Of a stretch of 64,000 bases of DNA, positions 7,962-17,124 are shown piece by piece. The stretch's first letter is position 1; each line of letters begins with the position of its first letter. Under the pieces are notes generated by a model that was not told where the DNA came from, searched no databases, and saw only the letters and a program-made list of their open reading frames with translations. The stretch is from G963555815 sp965249615 [NCBI: bacterium] (lineage in GTDB: Bacteria; UBA8248; JACPRG01), in the NCBI GenBank assembly GCA_965249615.1, contig CBDFMI010000005.1, forward strand, positions 124,001 through 188,000. Direction: 5' to 3'. The translations under genes and the position numbers were made by a program.

Positions 7962-9245
7962 TCACTGTAGGGATTTTAGGACTGTGCGGGCCGCAAGTCC
8001 AGTGCGGGCGATATCATCCTGGGTGTGGGCCGTTGAGATGAAGCCCGCTTCAAACTGAGAAGGGGACAGATTGATGCCTTGTTCCAGCATGGCGTGAAAG
8101 TATCGGGCATATCGTTCAGTGTCCGACCTCTGGGCCGAGGCAAGATCTCGGACGGGCCCCTCAGTGAAAAAGCAGCAGAACATGGACCCCACCCGGTTCA
8201 CCGTGGCCGGAATCCCCACTTCCTCGGCTGCCCTGCTCCATTCCCCCTCCAGCTGGGCCCCCAGGTTCTCTAACAGGTCGTACCAGTCCTTCCCCTTGAG
8301 GGTTTCCAGGGTGGCGATTCCGGCGGCCACGGCGATGGGGTTACCCGAAAGGGTCCCGGCCTGGTAGACAGGGCCCAGGGGGGCCACTTGGTTCATGATG
8401 TCTCGTCTTCCCCCGTAGACCCCCATGGGCAGTCCTCCCCCGATGATCTTCCCAAGACAGGTGATGTCGGGCTGGACACCGTAGAGGGCCTGGGCGCCGC
8501 CGTGGGCCACACGAAAGCCGGTGATGACCTCATCCAGGAGGAGGAGGGCACCTGACCGGGTGGTGAGCCGCCGAAGGGCCGGGAGAAAGTCGGGCTCCGG
8601 GGGGATGACGCCGCAATTTCCAGCCACAGGCTCCACGATGACCGCGGCGATCTCCTGTCCTCGCGCCTTCATCAGGGCCTCCAGGGCCCCGACGTCATTG
8701 AAGGGGATCGTCAACGTCTGGGTGGCAGTGGCGGCGGGGACGCCGGCGCTGTCGGGGACGCCCAGTGTCAGGGGTCCTGACCCCGCCTTTGTCAAAACGC
8801 CGTCGGCGTGGCCGTGGTAACACCCCTCGAACTTGACGATGAAGTCCCGGCCCGTGAATCCCCGGGCGAGGCGAAGCGCGCTCATTGCGGCCTCTGTCCC
8901 CGAGTTCACCAGGCGGATCAGCTCCATAGAGGGAAAGGCCTCTTGGATGAGCCGGGCGAAGCGGATCTCTAATTCCGTTGGGGCGCCGTAGCTCGTCCCC
9001 CGCTCGGCCGTTTCCTGGATGGCCGCCACGACCTCAGGGGCGGCATGACCCAGGATGAGAGGGCCCCAGGAGCCGAGATAGTCGATGTATTCTTTCCCGT
9101 CGACGTCCCAGACCCGCGAGCCCTTGGCCCGGGACGCGAAGCGTGGATGGCCCCCGACGGCCTTAAAAGAGCGAACCGGACTGTTGACACCGCCTACCAT
9201 GAGGCCCTGGGCCTCCTTGAAAAGTTTCTCAGAGCGGGTCGACAT
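7962..9245 (-). CDS. hemL: Glutamate-1-semialdehyde 2,1-aminomutase
   Basis: It makes 5-aminolevulinate from glutamate-1-semialdehyde in the C5 route to haem, with PLP. The PLP lysine sits in CLGKIIGGGLPMG, preceded by the LLLDEVITGFR segment that holds the cofactor-binding Asp. RLVNSGTEAAMSALRLAR and FEGCYHGHAD are further aminomutase signatures. It has 427 residues from the ATG at 9245, the family length. It overlaps the end of mtnP by 17 bp, so the two are likely translated in a coupled way. The C5 pathway agrees with a non-alphaproteobacterial host. Confidence 0.97.
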   Translation of the reverse strand: MSTRSEKLFKEAQGLMVGGVNSPVRSFKAVGGHPRFASRAKGSRVWDVDGKEYIDYLGSWGPLILGHAAPEVVAAIQETAERGTSYGAPTELEIRFARLIQEAFPSMELIRLVNSGTEAAMSALRLARGFTGRDFIVKFEGCYHGHADGVLTKAGSGPLTLGVPDSAGVPAATATQTLTIPFNDVGALEALMKARGQEIAAVIVEPVAGNCGVIPPEPDFLPALRRLTTRSGALLLLDEVITGFRVAHGGAQALYGVQPDITCLGKIIGGGLPMGVYGGRRDIMNQVAPLGPVYQAGTLSGNPIAVAAGIATLETLKGKDWYDLLENLGAQLEGEWSRAAEEVGIPATVNRVGSMFCCFFTEGPVRDLASAQRSDTERYARYFHAMLEQGINLSPSQFEAGFISTAHTQDDIARTGLAARTVLKSLQ

Positions 9246-10107
9246 ATTTTCCAACGAGAAGCCGAAGGCGCTCCCTGGCCTCTTTGGAGATCGCCTCGGG
9301 GGCGGTCAGGAGGGCTCCCTCCAGGGCGTGCTGGCAGTGGCATCCCGCCGCCTGGGGGATCTTGGGGATAATTCGGCGAATGATCTCTCGGGCCATCTCG
9401 ATATTTTTTTTCAAGACGGCGATGACGGCCTCCGTCGTGACGGCCTCCTCCGTCTGATGCCAGCAGTCGTAGTCCGTGGCCAATGCGAGGGTGCCGTAGC
9501 AGATCTCAGCCTCTCGGGCCAGTTTGGCCTCGGGCAGGTTCGTCATGCCGATGACGCTGACCCCCCAGGATCGGTAGATGTGAGACTCCGCGCGAGTCGA
9601 AAACTGAGGCCCCTCCATGCAGAGGTAAGTCCCTCCGGTGTGGACCGTGGCCCCCGCCTCCCGCCCGGCCTCGGCAAAGATGGGGTGGAGCTCAGGGCAG
9701 GTGGGGTCCGCCAGGGCCACGTGAGCGACAAGACCGTCCCCGAAAAAAGTGGAGATCCGCTTGGATGTCCGGTCAAAAAACTGGTCGGGGATGACGATGT
9801 GGCCAGGGGCGATGGACTCCTGCATACTCCCCACGGCGCTCACGGAGAGAATTCGTTCAACGCCGAGGAGCTTCATCCCGTAAATATTGGCCCGGAAGTT
9901 GATCTCGCTTGGGATGATGCGGTGGCCCGAGCCGTGGCGGGCAAGGAAGGCCATGGGCTGGCCTGAGAGGGTTCCCAGGAGGTAGCGGTCTGAAGGGGCT
10001 CCAAAGGGGGTGTCGAGGGAAACCTCCTCTACCCCCTGAAGCTCGGGCATCTCGTAGAGACCACTGCCCCCAATGACGCCGATGCGTGCCTTCCCGCTGT
10101 TTTCCAA
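9229..10107 (-). CDS. mtnP: S-methyl-5'-thioadenosine phosphorylase
   Basis: It splits methylthioadenosine with phosphate into adenine and methylthioribose-1-phosphate (methionine salvage). It belongs to the trimeric PNP/MTAP family: phosphate loop IGVIGGSGLYEMPEL, FLARHGSGHRIIPSEIN, CMEGPQFSTRAES and GMTNLPEAKLAREAE are all present. The 292-residue length is normal. The start is a TTG at 10107 preceded by GGAGG. The adenine it releases could be recovered by apt, which is also in this window. It sits between a small unknown gene and hemL. Confidence 0.95.
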   Translation of the reverse strand: MENSGKARIGVIGGSGLYEMPELQGVEEVSLDTPFGAPSDRYLLGTLSGQPMAFLARHGSGHRIIPSEINFRANIYGMKLLGVERILSVSAVGSMQESIAPGHIVIPDQFFDRTSKRISTFFGDGLVAHVALADPTCPELHPIFAEAGREAGATVHTGGTYLCMEGPQFSTRAESHIYRSWGVSVIGMTNLPEAKLAREAEICYGTLALATDYDCWHQTEEAVTTEAVIAVLKKNIEMAREIIRRIIPKIPQAAGCHCQHALEGALLTAPEAISKEARERLRLLVGKYVDPL

Positions 10108-10112
10108 AAGTG

Positions 10113-10358
10113 TTATTCCTCCAGGCCTTCCCGGAACTGTTCCCAGAGGCGTTGAAAGCGGCTCTCATAGATCATCTCAAAGAGCTGAACCTTTTCCGGA
10201 AAGAACCGTTCGCACTCCTCCCGCACTTCCCGTGCCGCGATGTCAACGTCAATGCGGGGGAGGTCAGAGGTGAGGATGAGGCCACAGACGTGGTCTGCCA
10301 TCCGGCTGAGCTGGTGAGCCTGCTCGCGCTCGATTCGAAAGTGCTCTCCGTTGCTCAT
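10113..10358 (-). CDS. Small conserved-looking protein of unknown function (81 aa)
   Basis: ATG start, 81 residues, highly charged and predicted helical (MSNGEHFRIEREQAHQL, ADHVCGLILTSDLPRID, RFQRLWEQFREGLEE). No signal peptide or membrane segment. It ends 5 bp before the mtnP start, so co-translation is likely. I do not recognise the family. Its position between a lipoprotein gene and mtnP says little about function. Confidence 0.65.
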   Translation of the reverse strand: MSNGEHFRIEREQAHQLSRMADHVCGLILTSDLPRIDVDIAAREVREECERFFPEKVQLFEMIYESRFQRLWEQFREGLEE

Positions 10359-10427
10359 CTTCCCACCCTCAAGAAAGACGCTTCATTTTATGCGGCTGGC
10401 TTCGCCCTCGCGAGGAAGGCAGCCCCC

Positions 10428-10945
10428 TTAAGGCCGCACCTCGTTCACGAATCCCCGAGAGGGGCGGAGGATCACAGAGAAGACTTGACCCGTCACTCCG
10501 GGGCGCAACTCGTACCGGAGATGGCTGTCGACAGTCATCAGGTACCCCAGGGTGGAGCCGCGCCGGATCACCGGGCGAAGACTCCACGTCTCGAATTCGG
10601 GAGCGAATTGGAGCGGGACGCCCCCAAACTCTTCACCTGGAATATCGGCGATTCGTCTCACAAGCTTGTCCCGTTCCAGCTCGCCCAGGGATTCGGTCCG
10701 AAAGACCAGATCAGACAGGGGGAGCAAGGAAAGGGTCTCTTCCCCTTTTCGATCCAGAACGACCGCCAGGGGATGGGACTGTTCACTGCCCCGGGCGTAA
10801 ATCAAGGTGGCCATGTAGGGGCCCACTTCCAGAGGCGAAAGAAGGCGCACGAGCTCATCGGGCGGGCGAGCGGCGCGCAGGCCGAAAGCCCTCCGGCAAA
10901 AAGGGTCAAAAGCCACATCCGTCGAAAACGCCTCCGAAGACCCAT
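10428..10945 (-). CDS. Putative lipoprotein of unknown function, frameshifted after the signal peptide
   Basis: The ATG at 10945 has GAGGAGG 8 bases upstream and begins MGLRRRFRRMWLLTLFAGG followed by LSAC. This is a textbook lipoprotein signal with the lipidated Cys at 23. After APLARP the family-like body continues in the next frame (PDELVRLLSPLEVGPYMATL...). Adding one C to the three-C run at 10860-10862 (minus strand) joins them into 172 residues. The body is beta-rich and shows no known domain. It would be anchored in the outer or inner membrane. The longer frame starting at 11021 overlaps yjbQ and lacks the signal, so I reject that start. Confidence 0.7.
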
Positions 10946-10962
10946 TGCCATTTCCTCCTCTA

Positions 10963-11376
10963 TCATTCGCCGATGATCTTGATGACCACTCGTTTTCGCC
11001 GCTGACCGTCAAATTCCGCATAGTAGACTTGCTGCCATGGACCGAGGTCCAACTTGCCCTTGGTGACAGGGAGCATGACCTGGTGATGCATCAGGAGATT
11101 TTTCAGGTGGGCGTCGCCGTTCGTCTCCCCGGTCTGATGGTGGCGATAATCCGGCCCTTCGGGGGCCAGCTTCTGAAGCCACTCGTCGATGTCGTCGATG
11201 AGGCCGGGCTCGGCATCGTTGACATAGACGCTGGCGGTGATGTGCATGGCGGAAACCAAGGCTAAGCCCTCCTGTATTTTACTCTTCTTGAGGGCATCTT
11301 CCACGTCCTTGGTGATATTGATGTACTCGCGGTGTCCCCGGGTGTTAAACGAGAGATGCTCTGTGTGAGATTTCAT
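10963..11376 (-). CDS. YjbQ / UPF0047 family protein
   Basis: It belongs to the YjbQ family, described as having weak thiamine-phosphate synthase activity, with unclear physiological role. Signatures are [51 protein letters not shown] and [22 protein letters not shown], with the conserved His and Asn residues that form the metal/anion site. The ATG at 11376 gives 137 residues, the family size; the longer frame adds an unrelated N-terminus. It follows asd by about 58 bp and precedes the lipoprotein gene by 17 bp. Confidence 0.9.
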   Translation of the reverse strand: MKSHTEHLSFNTRGHREYINITKDVEDALKKSKIQEGLALVSAMHITASVYVNDAEPGLIDDIDEWLQKLAPEGPDYRHHQTGETNGDAHLKNLLMHHQVMLPVTKGKLDLGPWQQVYYAEFDGQRRKRVVIKIIGE

Positions 11377-11434
11377 CCCAGGCCTTCCCGCAAACTGTAA
11401 ACAAAAACCGGCGTGCTCTTGGGCTGAAGAGAAC

Positions 11435-12472
11435 TCACCGCCCCCGGGCGGGGACACGCAGGAGGTTTTTCTCTACAAGGACCTCTGCGATCTGGACGGC
11501 GTTCAGGGCGGCTCCCTTGCGCAAGTTATCAGCCACGATCCACAGATTTAGGCCGTTTTCGACGCTGGCATCCTCTCGGATCCGGCCCACATAGGTTTCG
11601 TCTTTTCCCGCCACATCTCGGGCGAGGGGATAGACGTCGTGCTGGGGAGAATCATAGACGACGAGCCCCGGTGACTCGGAGAGGATCGCCCGGGCGTCGT
11701 TGGCCGTGAGAGGTCTCTCCGTTTCAATATTGACGGATTCGGAGTGACAGTGAAAGACCGGGACTCGAACGGTCGTCGCACTGAGCCGCATCTCAGGCTC
11801 TCCCAGGATTTTCTGGGTCTCCTGGACAATCTTGGTCTCCTCATCACAAGACCCATCTTCCAGGAAGCCCCCGATGTGGGGCAGGCAGTTGAAGGCGATC
11901 TCGTGGGGGTAAACCTCACGCGCGGCCTTCTGGAAGGTGAGGAGGTCTCGGACCTGCTGTTCGAGCTCCGTCATGGCTCGTTTTCCTGTCCCCGAGACAG
12001 ACTGGTAGGTCGAGACCACCACACGCTGGATGTGGGCGGCGTCGTGTAGGGGTTTTAGGACCACGACCATCTGGGTCGTGGAGCAGTTGGGGTTCGCGAT
12101 AAGCCCCTGATGGGTCTCCAGGGCCTGCGGGTTCACCTCCGGGACCACCAGGGGGACGTGAGGGGCCATCCGAAAGGCGCTCGTGTTATCGACCACGACG
12201 GCCCCCGCCTCGATGGCAGCCGGGGCAAATTCATGACTTCGCGGGGCACCGGCGGAAAAGAAGGCCAGGTCGATTCCCTCAAAGCTATCCTTCTGGAGTC
12301 GATTGGTTCGATAGTCCTGGTCCCGGAAGGTGAGGGCGGTCCCCTCAGAGCGATCCGACGACAGGAGTCGAAGCTCCGCCACCGGAAACTTTCGCTCCTC
12401 CAAGACCCGAAGGATCTCGTTTCCAACGGCCCCCGTGGCGCCCACGACGGCCACGTTTAGGAGGTCCCCCAT
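11435..12472 (-). CDS. asd: Aspartate-semialdehyde dehydrogenase
   Basis: It reduces aspartyl phosphate to aspartate semialdehyde, the branch point to lysine/DAP, threonine and methionine. N-terminal NADP-binding fold with [18 protein letters not shown], catalytic Cys in [11 protein letters not shown] (near 130), [12 protein letters not shown] and the substrate-binding [13 protein letters not shown]. The length of 345 residues is normal. It lies 2 bp after leuB in a leucine operon, while the dap genes it feeds lie about 48 kb away in the same window. Confidence 0.97.
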   Translation of the reverse strand: MGDLLNVAVVGATGAVGNEILRVLEERKFPVAELRLLSSDRSEGTALTFRDQDYRTNRLQKDSFEGIDLAFFSAGAPRSHEFAPAAIEAGAVVVDNTSAFRMAPHVPLVVPEVNPQALETHQGLIANPNCSTTQMVVVLKPLHDAAHIQRVVVSTYQSVSGTGKRAMTELEQQVRDLLTFQKAAREVYPHEIAFNCLPHIGGFLEDGSCDEETKIVQETQKILGEPEMRLSATTVRVPVFHCHSESVNIETERPLTANDARAILSESPGLVVYDSPQHDVYPLARDVAGKDETYVGRIREDASVENGLNLWIVADNLRKGAALNAVQIAEVLVEKNLLRVPARGR

Positions 12473-12474
12473 GA

Positions 12475-13581
12475 TCAGGTTCCCTCCCGGACGGCTTGGG
12501 CGATGAGACTGCTCATCTCTCGAGTGCCAAGGGGCTGAGCTCCCGGGGAGGCGATATCAGCCGTTCGGCCCCCCTTCTCCAAAACCTGCACAACGGCCCT
12601 CTCCACCGCTTGAGCCCCCTCCCGCTGCCCCAGGGCGAATTCCAGCATCATCCCGGTGGAGAGGATGGTGGCGATAGGGTTAGCGATATTGCGGCCCGTG
12701 ATCTCGGGGGCAGTGCCGTGGACCGGCTCAAAGAGCCCTCTTGGGCCCTCGTCTCCCCGGGATCCGAGGCTGGCCGAGGGGAGCATCCCGATGGAGCCCG
12801 TCAGCATGGCCGCCTCATCGCTCAGGATATCCCCGAAGAGGTTTCCCGTCAGCAAGACATCGAACTGCCTGGGGTCCCGGATGAGCTGCATGGCGCAATT
12901 GTCCACGTACATGTGCTCGATTTCGATCTCGGGAAACTCCGCGCTCACTCCGGACACCACTTCTCGCCACAGTTGACTGCTCTCCAAGACGTTGGCCTTG
13001 TCGACAGAAGTGACCTTCTTGCGGCGCCCTTGGGCCAGCTCAAAGGCCAGGCGGGCGACCCGCTCGATCTCGGAGGTGGTGTACGTGAGGGTGTTGATGG
13101 CCCGGTGGCCCTTACCCTCTTTTTTGATGCCTTTCGGGGTCCCAAAGTAGAGGCCGCCCGTGAGCTCCCGAAGAACCAGGAGGTCGAGACCACGGACGAC
13201 CTCGGCCCGAAGAGAAGAGGCGCCGATCAGGGGCTCATAGAGGCGGGCCGGGCGAAGATTGGCAAAGAGACCGAGCCGACCCCTCAGGGGGAGTAGCGCC
13301 CCTATCTCTGGCCTCTCTTCAGACTTGAGATTGTCCCATTTCGGCCCTCCGACCGCCCCCAGGAGAATCGCATCGCTGCGCTGGCAAAGATTGAAAGTCT
13401 CCTCCGGCAGGGCGGTTCCTGCGGCGTCGATGGCCGCGCCCCCCACCAGGGCTTCCTGAACGTTGAATTGAAGGCCAAACCGCTCTTCGACGGCCCGAAG
13501 GACCTCCACGGCGCCCGCGGTCACCTCGGGTCCGATCCCGTCTCCGGGCAAAAGGGCGATTTGGTAAGCTTGGGTCGTCAC
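12475..13581 (-). CDS. leuB: 3-isopropylmalate dehydrogenase
   Basis: It oxidises and decarboxylates 3-isopropylmalate to 2-oxoisocaproate with NAD, the third leucine step. Signatures: IALLPGDGIGPEV at the N-terminus, LLGAVGGPKW, GLYFGTPKG, SVDKANVLESS and NLFGDILSDEAAMLTGSIGM. I prefer the GTG at 13581, which has GGGAGG five bases upstream and gives the standard N-terminus and 368 residues. An ATG at 13629 would add 16 residues and has no clear ribosome site. It lies between leuD and asd. Confidence 0.95.
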   Translation of the reverse strand: MTTQAYQIALLPGDGIGPEVTAGAVEVLRAVEERFGLQFNVQEALVGGAAIDAAGTALPEETFNLCQRSDAILLGAVGGPKWDNLKSEERPEIGALLPLRGRLGLFANLRPARLYEPLIGASSLRAEVVRGLDLLVLRELTGGLYFGTPKGIKKEGKGHRAINTLTYTTSEIERVARLAFELAQGRRKKVTSVDKANVLESSQLWREVVSGVSAEFPEIEIEHMYVDNCAMQLIRDPRQFDVLLTGNLFGDILSDEAAMLTGSIGMLPSASLGSRGDEGPRGLFEPVHGTAPEITGRNIANPIATILSTGMMLEFALGQREGAQAVERAVVQVLEKGGRTADIASPGAQPLGTREMSSLIAQAVREGT

Positions 13582-13631
13582 GCCGGCCTCCCGAGAAGTG
13601 GCTTTTTTGATTCCGGTCTCGGCGGACATTT

Positions 13632-14195
13632 TTACTGGCTCGGTGGGAGCATTCCGCTGGCCTTGGCGTAGGCGAAGACGTCTCCCGCCTCAAGAATGGG
13701 CAGAACCTCGCCCAGCGACTTCAGGCGAAAGTTTTTGTCGCTCCTCAGGTTGAGAATTTTTTCCTCCCCCACCCGGATCTCCGCCTCATCTCCCGTCCGG
13801 AAGTGATCGATGAGCCTCTCCTCGCACTCAAAGGGGAGGAGGTATCCACCGTTCACGCAGTTTCTATAAAAGATCCGGGCGTAGAATTCGGCCACGACAG
13901 CCTCGACACCCGCCGCCTCAAGGGAAATCGGGGCGTGTTCCCTTGAGGATCCACAGCCGAAATTCTTTCCGGCCAGAATGATCCGGAAGGGGGGCGCTTC
14001 TTCCTGGAAGAGGGGGCGGTTTCCCTCGGGTAGACCGGCGGCGCCGTCCGGAAGTCCCGAGAGGGCGTACTGAGCGAACATCTTCCGCTCTTCAGGGATA
14101 GCGGGATTCAGGTTTAGATATTGGGCCGGGATAATCTGGTCCGTGTCAATGTCGTCTCCCACGACATAGACGGGACCTCGAATGAAATCCTTCAT
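13632..14195 (-). CDS. leuD: 3-isopropylmalate dehydratase small subunit
   Basis: With LeuC it isomerises 2-isopropylmalate to 3-isopropylmalate. The swivel-domain protein shows GDDIDTDQIIPAQYL near the start and FGCGSSREHAPISL, the substrate loop of small subunits. It has 187 residues, slightly longer than the 165-residue short type, with a C-terminal extension. The ATG at 14195 has GGGAGGGAC before it. It lies about 31 bp after leuC. Confidence 0.96.
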   Translation of the reverse strand: MKDFIRGPVYVVGDDIDTDQIIPAQYLNLNPAIPEERKMFAQYALSGLPDGAAGLPEGNRPLFQEEAPPFRIILAGKNFGCGSSREHAPISLEAAGVEAVVAEFYARIFYRNCVNGGYLLPFECEERLIDHFRTGDEAEIRVGEEKILNLRSDKNFRLKSLGEVLPILEAGDVFAYAKASGMLPPSQ

Positions 14196-14226
14196 GGTTT
14201 CTGTCCCTCCCCGCAGGCGATGACCC

Positions 14227-15525
14227 TCAGTTAAGAAACACCCTGGGGTCCGTGATCTTCCCGGTCACGGCAGAGGCGGCGACCGTGAGGGGGGAGGCGA
14301 GAAAGACCTCGGCCTCCTTGCTCCCCATCCGTCCGGGAAAGTTTCGGCTCGTGGAGGAGATGCACTTGAGGGCCCGGTTGAGTCGGCCGAAGGTGTCAGA
14401 GGGACCCCCGAGGCAGGCGGCGCAAGAGGGGGGGCCGAGCTGGGCACCGGCGTTCGTGAAGATGTCAAAGAGGCTTTCGCCGTCCACAGATTCCGTGTGG
14501 AGGCGCCGGGCGATCTCGGTCGTGGCGGGGACGACGAAGGTGTCGATCTTCACTTGGGACCCCTTCATGATCTTTGCAGCCGCCAGAAAGTCTGTGATCT
14601 TTCCGCCCGTACAGGATCCGATATAGGCCCGGTCGAGCTGGACGTCTTCGAGCTCTCGGGCCAGGGCGTGGTTGTCGGGGGAGTGGGGCTTAGCCACCGC
14701 GGGCTCGAGGTCAGCGGCGCGGTAGCGGCGGACACTGTGATAGCGGGCGTCCGGGTCGCTGGAGAATTCCTCAAAGGGTTTCTGGGTCTTGGAGCGGACA
14801 AACTCCCGTGTCACCTCGTCGGAGGCGATGACGCCGTTTTTTCCACCCGCCTCGATGACCATGTTGCAAAGCGTCATGCGTTCCTCGATGTTCAGGGACG
14901 CCATCGCGGAACCCGCGTACTCCATGGCGCGGTAGGTCGCCCCGCCGACCCCGATGTCTCCAATGATGCGAAGGATGAGGTCTTTCGCCATGAGATAGGG
15001 GGGGAGTTCTCCCTCGATCTCAAACCGCATGGTCTCAGGGACTTTCAGCCAAAGCTTCCCGGTTCCGAAGACAAACCCCGCGTCGGTGTTTCCGATGCCG
15101 GTGGCGAATTCTCCGAAGGCCCCCGCCGTGCAGGAATGAGAATCAGTTCCAAAGAGAACCTCACCGGGCCGTGTGTGACCCTCTTCGGGAAGGGCGATGT
15201 GGCAAACTCCTTTGTATTTCTCGCCTCCAACGTCGTAAAAATATCGAATTCCCTGCTCGTCCACGAACTGCCGCAGGATGTCGACGTTTCGGCGGGATTT
15301 TTGATCGGCCGTGAAGATGAAGTGGTCCGGGATGATCACAATCTTCTCGGGGTCCCAGACCCGGGCCGATTTCCCGAACTTCTTGCGGAAGATGCCGATG
15401 GTCCCCGGCCCGCAGATGTCGTGGGTCATCATGACGTCGACGTTGACCCACACGGTCTCGCCCTGCGAGAGGGTCTTGCGGCCCGCAGCCTTGGCCAGGA
15501 TCTTCTCTGTCAGCGTCATCCCCAT
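14227..15525 (-). CDS. leuC: 3-isopropylmalate dehydratase large subunit (aconitase superfamily)
   Basis: Large subunit with the [4Fe-4S] cluster ligands in FGTDSHSCTAGAFG, YIGSCTGGK and PPSCAACLGGPSD. At about 430 residues it is of the short LeuC/HacA-like type common outside gamma- and betaproteobacteria, and fits with a separate leuD. I start it at the ATG at 15525 (MGMTLTEKILAKAAG); 15519 is nearly as good. The longer frame from 15582 begins at the predicted transcription start and is unlikely. It is the first gene of the leuC-leuD-leuB-asd operon. Confidence 0.94.
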   Translation of the reverse strand: MGMTLTEKILAKAAGRKTLSQGETVWVNVDVMMTHDICGPGTIGIFRKKFGKSARVWDPEKIVIIPDHFIFTADQKSRRNVDILRQFVDEQGIRYFYDVGGEKYKGVCHIALPEEGHTRPGEVLFGTDSHSCTAGAFGEFATGIGNTDAGFVFGTGKLWLKVPETMRFEIEGELPPYLMAKDLILRIIGDIGVGGATYRAMEYAGSAMASLNIEERMTLCNMVIEAGGKNGVIASDEVTREFVRSKTQKPFEEFSSDPDARYHSVRRYRAADLEPAVAKPHSPDNHALARELEDVQLDRAYIGSCTGGKITDFLAAAKIMKGSQVKIDTFVVPATTEIARRLHTESVDGESLFDIFTNAGAQLGPPSCAACLGGPSDTFGRLNRALKCISSTSRNFPGRMGSKEAEVFLASPLTVAASAVTGKITDPRVFLN

Positions 15526-15585
15526 TTCCCAGTATCCCTTTCTTTCTTTAACACTTAACAGGGGAAGCTTATGCCTGAACACCTT

Positions 15586-15614
15586 AATATAGCGAACTCC
15601 TCCGCCCGCTTCAA
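15586..15614 (-). promoter_or_regulatory. Sigma70-type promoter of the leu-asd operon
   Basis: On the minus strand TTGAAG (15614-15609), a 17-base spacer and TATATT (15591-15586) lie 60 bp before the leuC start. The predicted start of transcription is near 15579, leaving a leader of about 54 nt with no obvious attenuator. Confidence 0.6.
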
Positions 15615-15631
15615 GGGAAAGGCCGATCCGT

Positions 15632-15660
15632 TTGCATTCTGGTGATCATGAAATTATTCT
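15632..15660 (+). promoter_or_regulatory. Possible promoter for the SRPBCC gene
   Basis: TTGCAT, 17 bases, then TATTCT, about 50 bp before the ATG at 15710. It lies back to back with the leuC promoter. The match to consensus is moderate. Confidence 0.4.
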
Positions 15661-15709
15661 ATGATCTGCCATGTCATCTCCCTAGAGATGGCGGGCCCTG
15701 AGGGGCGGG

Positions 15710-16330
15710 ATGGGAAGAATTGTCATTAAAGAGGTGTTGCCTGCGGACCCACCGGCCGTCTGGGAGGTCGTCAGTGACCCCCGACGGGCTGCCGAATGGA
15801 TCGAAGGCGAGGACTTCGTCCAGGTCGAATCAGGCCAGGAGACCGGTCCCCGGACTGCATGGGTTTCGCGAATCCGACTCTTGGGGTTCCCTTTCCACGT
15901 CCGCGGCAGGAGGCTCGACTGGGCCCCTCTGGAGCGCATCAAGGCCCTCTTGGAGGGCCCTTTCGGCTTTCGGATGCTTGAAACCTTTAGGCTGGAGCCT
16001 CATGTCCTTGGGACCGAGTGGACCTGGGCCAGAGATTACGCCCTCTCAGGGGGAAACCTGGGGGATTGGCTTGACCGAAGATGGGGCCAACGGCTCCTGG
16101 AGCAGCGGGCAGGGCGTTCCGTGGCGAACCTCGTTCGTCTTCTCCGACGAGAGGGTGGGCCTCCCGAGTCCGCCCTCTCAGTCTTCACAGAGAGGCCGAC
16201 GGACAGGCCTTGGGGACTGGACAGCGCCCCTGGCATCTCCTCCTCTGTAAGAGAAGGAGAAACAGGGGAAACGACGGAGCCTAACCACCGGAGGGAGGCA
16301 GTTCCTTCCGTTCAAGAGAAAGGCAGGTAA
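15710..16330 (+). CDS. SRPBCC-fold (polyketide cyclase/START-like) protein
   Basis: The N-terminal about 150 residues have the SRPBCC pattern: IVIKEVLPADPPAVWEVVSD with the Trp, DPRRAAEWI, alternating strands and a long C-terminal helix (RRWGQRLLEQRAGRSVANL). Such proteins bind hydrophobic ligands. The ligand is unknown. The last about 55 residues are charged and probably disordered. The gene ends 3 bp before a PIG-L deacetylase gene, so the two are likely co-transcribed. That might point to a shared glycoconjugate or thiol substrate, but this is weak. Confidence 0.65.
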   Translation: MGRIVIKEVLPADPPAVWEVVSDPRRAAEWIEGEDFVQVESGQETGPRTAWVSRIRLLGFPFHVRGRRLDWAPLERIKALLEGPFGFRMLETFRLEPHVLGTEWTWARDYALSGGNLGDWLDRRWGQRLLEQRAGRSVANLVRLLRREGGPPESALSVFTERPTDRPWGLDSAPGISSSVREGETGETTEPNHRREAVPSVQEKGR

Positions 16331-16333
16331 GAC

Positions 16334-17053
16334 ATGGAACCCGCGGCAGACCCGCGCCGGGTCCTCGTCGTCGGCGCTCATCCGGACGACCTCGACTTCG
16401 GGTGCAGTGGCACCGTGGCCCTTTGGACGCAACAGGGCAAGACAGTGAATTACTGTCTTGCGACCAGCGGCGAGAAGGGTTTTGAGAAAGACCTCCCCGT
16501 GGAGGAGCGCATGCGGATTCGGGAGGAAGAACAGCGCGCTGCCGCTCGTCTCGTGGGGGTTCAAGAGGTCACCTTCCTTCGGGAGCCGGACGGGGAGGTG
16601 GTCAACACGCTGGCCCTCCGCGGGCGCATCGTTGAGGTCATCCGTCGGACAAGGCCCGAGGCGATCATCTCCACCGACCCGGCGGACCGGAGGTTCGACA
16701 ATTTCTACCGCTACCACCCGGACCATCGGGCAGTGTCCGAGGCCGTCTATGACGCGCTCTATCCGGCTTGCGGGAACCGCTTCTTCTATCCCCACCTCCT
16801 CGAGCAGGGCCTCCTTCCCCACTGCGTCAAGGAGATCTTCTTCGGCCCTCTCACGGCAGAGCCCAATTTCTACGTGGACATCAGCGAGACCATTGACCTC
16901 AAGCTCAAGGCCCTTGAGTGCCACCGAAGTCAGCTCGCGGACCGGGACGGACTTGAAGACATGATCCGAGATTGGGCCCGGGAAATCGGGGCGCCCAAGT
17001 CGATCCCCTTCGCAGAGGCCTACCGAAGAATCGCTATGCCGGAAGGAGAATAG
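16334..17053 (+). CDS. PIG-L family zinc deacetylase
   Basis: A 239-residue LmbE/PIG-L-like N-deacetylase, the fold used for GlcNAc-type groups in lipid anchors and in mycothiol or bacillithiol synthesis. The metal site is VVGAHPDDLDFGCSG (His-Pro-Asp-Asp) plus the distal His in RYHPDHRAVSEAV. REPDGEVVNTLALRGRIVEVIR is also typical. No signal peptide, so it is cytoplasmic. A second PIG-L gene lies 2.1 kb further on. The substrate cannot be told from sequence. Confidence 0.88.
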   Translation: MEPAADPRRVLVVGAHPDDLDFGCSGTVALWTQQGKTVNYCLATSGEKGFEKDLPVEERMRIREEEQRAAARLVGVQEVTFLREPDGEVVNTLALRGRIVEVIRRTRPEAIISTDPADRRFDNFYRYHPDHRAVSEAVYDALYPACGNRFFYPHLLEQGLLPHCVKEIFFGPLTAEPNFYVDISETIDLKLKALECHRSQLADRDGLEDMIRDWAREIGAPKSIPFAEAYRRIAMPEGE

Positions 17054-17124
17054 GCCCTCTTTCCCACCTGTTTGGTTTTTCCGAGCTCAAATCTTGCCGT
17101 TTCAAGAGAGAGGGTGTGAGTGGT

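Noticed and set aside
10946-11021. Earlier start for the lipoprotein frame, overlapping yjbQ
   Set aside because: It reads through the yjbQ 3' end with Ser/Asn-rich sequence and has no ribosome site, whereas the lipoprotein signal in the other frame does.
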